From Bacteroides sp. UBA939 (GTDB taxonomy: Bacteria > Bacteroidota > Bacteroidia > Bacteroidales > Bacteroidaceae): a stretch of 17,559 bases of DNA. The notes beneath the pieces are model-generated. The model worked only from the letters and a program-made list of their open reading frames with translations. It searched no databases and had not been told where the DNA came from. Position numbers and translations under genes: made by a program. Position 1 is the stretch's first letter. The number at the start of each line of letters is the position of its first letter. The stretch is taken from positions 17,136 through 34,694 of the forward strand of contig NZ_DBDF01000072.1 of assembly GCF_002293435.1 (NCBI RefSeq), in the 5' to 3' direction. This document shows, piece by piece, positions 15,201-17,559 of this stretch.

Positions 15201-16209
15201 TGGCAGATGCATCGTTGCGGTAGATGCCGGAAAAGCCTTTCACCGTCAGCATTTTCAATTCCAGAAGTCTTGCCTGATTCGTGCTTTTGTCATACTTGGC
15301 GTCTTTAGCCATATCATTATAAGCCTCTTCGACGGCACGCATGTTCAGCCAACTCAAGGATTCCTGCAACTGATATACTTTCATGGCATCCTGTGCCAGA
15401 CGTAAATAGCCGGCCACCTGGTCGTCCAATGCCGGCTTTGAGGCTATCTGTGCAATCTGTGCGTTGAAGCCGGACTTGTCATTCAGCAGGTTCACAACTT
15501 CCGCTGCTATGTTCTTTTCGATATCGGCATTATGGGTGGTTACCAGCGCTTTCATGTCACTTCCGCCAAACGGCAGAAACATGGTAGCTTCTGCAGGATA
15601 AGCGGCTACAATGGCGGAAGCGGCTTCCGAACCGGTGATACCCTGGAGACGGAAGATTACCGTACCGGCGGAAGAGCGGTTCTCCAAACCAATCTCTGCT
15701 TCAAAGCGAACGTATTTCTTATTCAGGGGGACTACAATCTGCGCGTTTGCGTTCGCCATTATTGTGCGTTTGTAGGTTTTTCCCTTCATAACGACGTTCT
15801 CTTTTTTGGCATTTTCATTGAAACGCAGGCTGCCGCTACCGGTATTCTTAAAGGTGCTCTGCAAATCATTCAGCCAAACGGATGAGCCGTCGGCGGCTAT
15901 TAATCTGGCGTTTGCCCATACCGCCTGGTCGTCTGCCGTACCGTCCACAGTGCCCCAGGTATAAAGTACCATTTCATCCAGTCCCGTTACATCTGCCGAG
16001 AATGGTATTGCCGCTTCTTTTGCCTTAATCACACGGGAGGCAACCGGTAAACAGGTCTTCTGCATTTCGGCATAAGCCTGGTTTTTGGCTGCAACAATGC
16101 TTTCCACCCACGTAGCAGGCGCTGTTGCCTTTACACTTGCCCGGCGCTGTGCCGTGACGGAGAGTGATAAAGCAACGCATACAGACATTACTAATACTTT
16201 CTTGTTCAT
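12217..16209 (-). CDS. Secreted HzsA-like di-heme cytochrome c with C-terminal SUMF1 domain
   Basis: This 1330-residue exported protein has a signal peptide (MNKKVLVMSVCVALSLSVTAQ). Domains: a helical/beta N-terminal region (about 30-400, unassigned); a PD40/hydrazine-synthase-alpha-like propeller (about 430-700, e.g. FMSMVD-like blades, DANWAPTVMNNGRIMYTRWE); a segment typical of HzsA relatives (GVPRGTVKALRVLAYEY, GTVPVEEDGSAIFTIPAN, VQWMRSWLTGMPGE); two haem c motifs, CVGCH (829-833) and CIACH (879-883); and a SUMF1/FGE-type domain (about 1067-1328, NFVRIPAGSFVMGSN ... RGGSW ... GFRV). The catalytic Cys pair of formylglycine-generating enzyme is absent from the RGGSW region, so sulfatase maturation is unlikely. 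It should be a periplasmic or surface redox protein needing haem attachment, fitting the neighbouring ResB-CcsA gene. The substrate is unknown, and hydrazine synthesis is not implied. Confidence 0.88.
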   Translation of the reverse strand: MNKKVLVMSVCVALSLSVTAQRRASVKATAPATWVESIVAAKNQAYAEMQKTCLPVASRVIKAKEAAIPFSADVTGLDEMVLYTWGTVDGTADDQAVWANARLIAADGSSVWLNDLQSTFKNTGSGSLRFNENAKKENVVMKGKTYKRTIMANANAQIVVPLNKKYVRFEAEIGLENRSSAGTVIFRLQGITGSEAASAIVAAYPAEATMFLPFGGSDMKALVTTHNADIEKNIAAEVVNLLNDKSGFNAQIAQIASKPALDDQVAGYLRLAQDAMKVYQLQESLSWLNMRAVEEAYNDMAKDAKYDKSTNQARLLELKMLTVKGFSGIYRNDASAIEAANKALKLRRDILLANTALDMDKIIVGRYRIGTSARQVNPRAMGTQNNNWSNQTSASRSGFDAEIAELTNLRGDVQTKTIFKPTNGSSVPDLKLHWDAERVMFSMVDTDRRWQVFEVKLDGTGLKKLVETPEKDLEFFDATYLPSGKIITVSNIGYNGVPCVNGNDEVGNLCLYDPKDGSLRRLTFDQDANWAPTVMNNGRIMYTRWEYTDLTHYFSRFVMHMNPDGTEQKSLYGSGSYFPNSTFDAKPLPGGSSQFVGVISGHHGVTRSGRLMLFDPSKSRKSEKGMLQELPFRDRKIEPIVKDELVNGVWPQFIKPHPLTDKYYLVTAKLNENALWGIYLIDVYDNLTLIAEFEGEGLICPTPVVKRPVPPVIPEKIKPGSKDATVFIQDIYEGEGLQGVPRGTVKALRVLAYEYAYIRTPSDHWAQGVQSGWDIKRLLGTVPVEEDGSAIFTIPANTPISLQPLDSEGRAVQWMRSWLTGMPGETVSCVGCHEDQNLLPIPKRVKASARPPHAITKPEGGARSFTFDLEVQPVLDRACIACHDGSNKLADFTGGKIDKFSKFGVSYLNLHPYVYRQGPEAEIEVLDPYEYHASVSPLIKILKTGHHGVELTDKEWQALYNWIDFNAPYHGKFNANEFKGVEQISRRTELTEKYAGSGVDWQAEIRSYANYLEGQGKPTPVRPERKVYKDKDVKVKGWPFDDSAVQSMYAKEGETKMSIELAPGIKMNFVRIPAGSFVMGSNRGHSDYSPAHKQVVKKAFWMGEIEVSNEQFRTIFPEHDSRFIRQLWKDHVHEGYPANNPEQPAIRVNWEEAMAFCQKLSEKTGKKVALPTEVQWEWACRAGSDGEFWYGSLNTDFGKFENLADKNLNKMAVRGVNPMPMRENDPWYKYYTYQPKENGVDDGNMLMVKGGQYQANSWGLYDMQGNVAEWTASGYVPYPYDEKQQGAGTEKVVRGGSWNDHPKEATAYYRRSYLPWQKVYNVGFRVIIED

Positions 16210-16243
16210 ACTATTATGTTCTAAAATTAATCTTCTATTTAAG

Positions 16244-16368
16244 TTCGCATGTTTTATGTTATTAATCAGTAGTAATTCTACTGATAATCAGTTGTAACTC
16301 TATTATTAATCAGTAGTATCTCTATTAGTTATTAATAGAGTTACTTCTGATTATTAACAACATGCGAA
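16244..16368. repeat. Nested AT-rich palindrome in the leader of the di-heme gene
   Basis: Outer arms TTCGCATGTT (16244-16253) and AACATGCGAA (16359-16368) are exact inverted repeats. Inside them TGTTATTAATCAGTAGTAA pairs with a near-complement at 16341-16359 (17 of 19), and AACTCTATTAAT-type arms (about 16295-16309, 16331-16342) pair again. TTATTAATCAGTAGTA also occurs twice directly (16259-16274, 16303-16318). CATGCGAAGCATG (16361-16373) is a small hairpin at the edge. The block fills most of the 195-bp gap between the propeller gene and the 1330-residue gene and would form a long hairpin in a read-through mRNA. Confidence 0.75.
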
Positions 16369-16386
16369 GCATGAGTATTTTACTTT

Positions 16387-16441
16387 CTGTAGTTAAAGGA
16401 GTTATCACTTCGTTAGGAATTTAACTCCTCTAACTCCTGAA
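16387..16441 (-). repeat. Short 'TAACTCCT' repeat overlapping the 3' end of a gene
   Basis: Read on the minus strand, this 55-bp copy consists of TTCAGGAGTTAGAGGAGTTA (and one more A) matching 17348-17368 at 20 of 21 positions, then four bases, then a 30-bp stretch (16416-16387) identical to 17459-17488. It looks like an internally deleted version of the 172-bp element upstream of the same gene. It supplies the final codons and stop of the beta-propeller gene. Confidence 0.75.
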
Positions 16442-17304
16442 ACATAACAAGCCGCAGATACCTTACCTGCATTAGCCTTATCATTCAAGCTCCACACCAC
16501 CTTTCCGTCTTCATCGACTTCAATCAATTGCGGTTCATCCACTCCTGCTTCCTTCGTATGTCCATGCCAGTTACAAATCAACAGGTTGTTATTCTTCAAC
16601 CGCAGGACTTGCGCAACAAACAGCAAGGATGCTCCATTCAGGTAGTTTACCCGTTTCAGCTCTTTACCGGTTTTACGGTCAATCACCATATAATAATGCC
16701 CATCGCCGCAAGGCAGCAACAGATTCCCGCCTGGGAGTTCGAGTGATGAGAAAGGCCGTCCGTCAATCTGATGTTCGGCAACGACCTTGCCTTTGCGGGT
16801 AACTTCCACGACTTTCTGCTGCGCCATTACCGGTATCAGGTAGTTCTTGTTACGAAGCTGAAATACCTGCCGGAACTGGCTGTGGGGCTTTTCGATGTCC
16901 AAATTCAGCGTCACCCGGTTTACTTCCTTCCCGTTCTTGTCCAGTTCTACAAACAGGGCGGGGTTACCGCATATTCCCAGTAATACGCCTCCGTTGCGCA
17001 ACAAGGTGGCCGACTGTACTTCCGTTTTGCCGGGCGCTTGGTAATCCCAAACCACTTGATGGTTCCACATTACGAGTTTCGCTCCCCGTTTATACGAGTA
17101 CAAGATATCTCCTTTCTTGGTCAGGGCAACCGAATTACATTCTTCTCCTTTCTCCAGGGCATGACGCCACTCTACTTTTCCCGTCTGTTTGTCCAACAGC
17201 AGGATATCCGGATTTCCGGAGCCGGCAACCAGGAGTTTATCCTGTGCCGCCGCCCGGAGTCCTACGGAAAGCATAATCCAAATAACTATATAAAACTTCA
17301 TCAT
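16405..17304 (-). CDS. Secreted PQQ-like beta-propeller protein
   Basis: This 299-residue exported protein has a signal peptide (MMKFYIVIWIMLSVGLRAAAQ). The body is made of about six to seven repeated blades with the pattern L-D-x-x-T/N-G-K-x-V/E-W/V (LLDKQTGKVEW, ELDKNGKEVNR, VIDRKTGKELK, EVDEDGKVVW), the PQQ-like / quinoprotein-type propeller fold. No PQQ-binding or catalytic residues can be named, so it is more likely a binding or scaffold protein than a dehydrogenase. It is upstream of the di-heme SUMF1 gene on the same strand, 195 bp away, suggesting joint function. M1 (17304) or M2 (17301) could be the start; the sequence does not decide. The C-terminus after ...SAACYV is odd: SGVRGVKFLTK and the TGA stop are encoded by an intergenic-type repeat, so the ancestral end was probably different. 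Confidence 0.85.
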   Translation of the reverse strand: MMKFYIVIWIMLSVGLRAAAQDKLLVAGSGNPDILLLDKQTGKVEWRHALEKGEECNSVALTKKGDILYSYKRGAKLVMWNHQVVWDYQAPGKTEVQSATLLRNGGVLLGICGNPALFVELDKNGKEVNRVTLNLDIEKPHSQFRQVFQLRNKNYLIPVMAQQKVVEVTRKGKVVAEHQIDGRPFSSLELPGGNLLLPCGDGHYYMVIDRKTGKELKRVNYLNGASLLFVAQVLRLKNNNLLICNWHGHTKEAGVDEPQLIEVDEDGKVVWSLNDKANAGKVSAACYVSGVRGVKFLTK

Positions 17305-17331
17305 TGCTGTTGTGGTTAAATGCTATTTTAG

Positions 17332-17503
17332 CCTGCATTATTCATGCTTCAGGAGTTAGAGTAGTTAACGTAGTTATCAGCCAACAAGTTGGCTTAGGAG
17401 TTAAAGCCGATAGTATGGTTATACGATTCACGGAGTATTGGCTTTAACTCCTTAACTCCTAACGAAGTGATAACTCCTTTAACTACAGTATGAATAATGC
17501 AGG
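17332..17503. repeat. 172-bp nested palindromic repeat upstream of the propeller gene
   Basis: Outer arms CCTGCATTATTCAT (17332-17345) and ATGAATAATGCAGG (17490-17503) are exact inverted repeats. Inside, AGGAGTTAAAGCC (17396-17408) and GGCTTTAACTCCT (17440-17452) are exact, and GCCAACAAGTTGGC (17380-17393) is a small hairpin. It shares ATGAATAATGCAGG and GTGATAACTCCT with the MITE-like element at 6178-6366. The element ends 27 bp upstream of the propeller gene's start codon, so any promoter for that gene must lie in it or beyond it. No clear flanking duplication was seen. Confidence 0.75.
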
Positions 17504-17530
17504 TTAAGTAGCTGGCATAATGAGTATAAT

Positions 17531-17559
17531 TCTTTAGACGCGGATGACGCGGATCTCTT
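17531..17559. repeat. GCGGATGAC-type repeat element, copy 3 (cut by window end)
   Basis: TCTTTAGACGCGGATGACGC followed by GGATCTCTT repeats the left arm of the element at 94-193, with two tandem 9-bp units. Only one arm is present because the window ends. The opposite arm is expected within about 80 bp beyond the edge. Confidence 0.65.

Noticed and set aside
12217..16209. Sulfatase-maturing formylglycine-generating enzyme
   Set aside because: The catalytic Cys pair is missing, and Bacteroides mature sulfatases with radical-SAM anSME; no sulfatase is in the window.
12217..16209. True hydrazine synthase (anammox)
   Set aside because: Only the alpha-like domains are present; no beta/gamma subunits or other anammox genes are here. 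The similarity is to a broad family.

Overview
The window looks like a chromosomal segment from a gut Bacteroides or close relative; the species cannot be told from the sequence. The evidence is a hybrid two-component sensor of the SusR-like HTCS class, a GH88 lipoprotein, AT-rich leaders without clear Shine-Dalgarno sequences, a large MG2-like secreted protein of the Bacteroidota type, and intergenic spaces full of short palindromic repeats. There are six real genes. Five are on the minus strand and one (6552-9407) is on the plus strand. No tRNA, rRNA, transposase, integrase or CRISPR array was seen.

Left part (1-6097): a GH88 unsaturated glucuronyl hydrolase (252-1475) lies downstream of a one-protein sensor/regulator (1967-6097) on the same strand. 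Together they suggest sensing and breakdown of a uronic-acid polysaccharide whose lyase products carry a 4,5-unsaturated uronic acid. No SusC/SusD pair, lyase or sulfatase is in the window, so the substrate is open. The 491-bp gap between the two genes holds a 9-bp perfect hairpin and an array of 'GAACACAGAG' repeats with an inverted copy.

Middle (6098-9407): the intergenic region upstream of the HTCS and the divergent MG2-like gene has two unusual structures. One is a 189-bp MITE-like element with 15-bp terminal inverted repeats and a 9-bp flanking duplication. The other is a pair of near-identical 19-bp direct repeats 21 bp apart, a plausible AraC-type operator. The MG2-like gene ends tail to tail with the next gene, with an 8-bp overlap.

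Right part (9400-17304): three minus-strand genes that I read as one functional group. In transcription order they are a small secreted beta-propeller protein (16405-17304), a 1330-residue secreted protein joining a hydrazine-synthase-alpha-like propeller and di-heme cytochrome c region to a C-terminal SUMF1/FGE-type domain (12217-16209), and a fused ResB-CcsA cytochrome c maturation protein (9400-11871). The two CxxCH motifs in the big protein explain why a haem-attachment protein sits next to it. This trio is the best candidate for an undescribed redox system in the window. It is probably not one simple operon: a strong intrinsic terminator, preceded by a mosaic of mutually exclusive hairpins, lies just before the CcsA gene, and a nested palindrome lies before the 1330-residue gene.

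Three copies of a 'GCGGATTAC/GCGGATGAC' 9-bp-iterated hairpin element (94-193, 12091-12184, 17531-end) and several 'TAACTCCT' palindromic repeats are scattered between genes. One of the latter runs into a coding sequence and supplies the last 11 residues and stop codon of the beta-propeller protein.
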